Shown: one piece after another, positions 32,251-32,321 of the stretch
How positions within the stretch are numbered: position 1 is the first letter of the stretch
Layout of the letters: each line of letters begins with the position of its first letter
Assembly (NCBI GenBank): GCA_000151295.1
Contig: GG745382.1
Location: forward strand, 241,729 to 274,049
Length of the DNA stretch: 32,321 nt
DNA from: Allomyces macrogynus ATCC 38327
Taxonomy: Eukaryota > Blastocladiomycota > Blastocladiomycetes > Blastocladiales > Blastocladiaceae
Reading direction: 5' to 3'
Notes under the pieces: generated by a model
Told to the model about the DNA's origin: nothing
The model's input: the letters and a program-made list of their open reading frames with translations, nothing else
The model's database searches: none
Translations under genes and position numbers: made by a program

Positions 32251-32321
32251 GTAAGCAAGTTTATTTTAAACCATAGCCGTAACAGGATATGCGAAGGAGC
32301 GGGATGTCACGGACAGGGGCA

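Overview
This is eukaryotic nuclear DNA, most likely from a fungus. It is GC-rich, and its genes are split by many short GT-AG introns of about 60-140 nt whose donors are mostly GTACG or GTGCG. The gene content is housekeeping and metabolic: LSG1 ribosome-export GTPase, mitochondrial MCC2, oleate hydratase, ABCC transporters, SAC3 mRNA-export factor and inositol-tetrakisphosphate kinase. An ITPK alongside fungal-style genes hints at an early-diverging lineage, but I cannot name the species. A 100-N block shows that this is a draft scaffold.

Layout. The 3' end of LSG1 lies at 3-737 (+). A previously uncalled 47-residue secreted peptide lies at 1102-1245 (-). MCC2 (3162-5211, +, 5 exons) and oleate hydratase (6429-8458, +, 4 exons, with a TATA box) are both intact. 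From 8898 to 24362 runs a large palindromic block: two paralogous ABCC transporters point away from each other (A: 14385 to 9929, -; B: 18929 to 23331, +). Their last three exons plus about 1 kb of 3' flank form a 1,813-bp inverted repeat with a single mismatch noticed, although the rest of the two genes has clearly diverged. Between the transporters sit a single-span membrane protein (15605-16543, +) and a damaged histidine-phosphatase (PGAM-like) gene (18166 to 16801, -) whose catalytic RHG reads RRG. To the right lie SAC3 (28280 to 24650, -), an alanine/proline-rich minus-strand exon candidate (29347-28837), an ITPK-like gene (about 30485 to 29679, -) and the 5' exon of a proline-rich protein (31552 to about 32250, +).

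Reliability. The left genes (LSG1, MCC2, hydratase) splice into perfect frames. Several right-hand genes (ABC B, PGAM, SAC3, ITPK, the proline-rich gene) need one or more single-base shifts, which suggests either consensus indel errors or local gene decay. The most notable signal is the recently homogenised inverted repeat at the ends of the ABCC pair. I see no CRISPR array, no convincing tRNA or rRNA, and no recognisable transposon.
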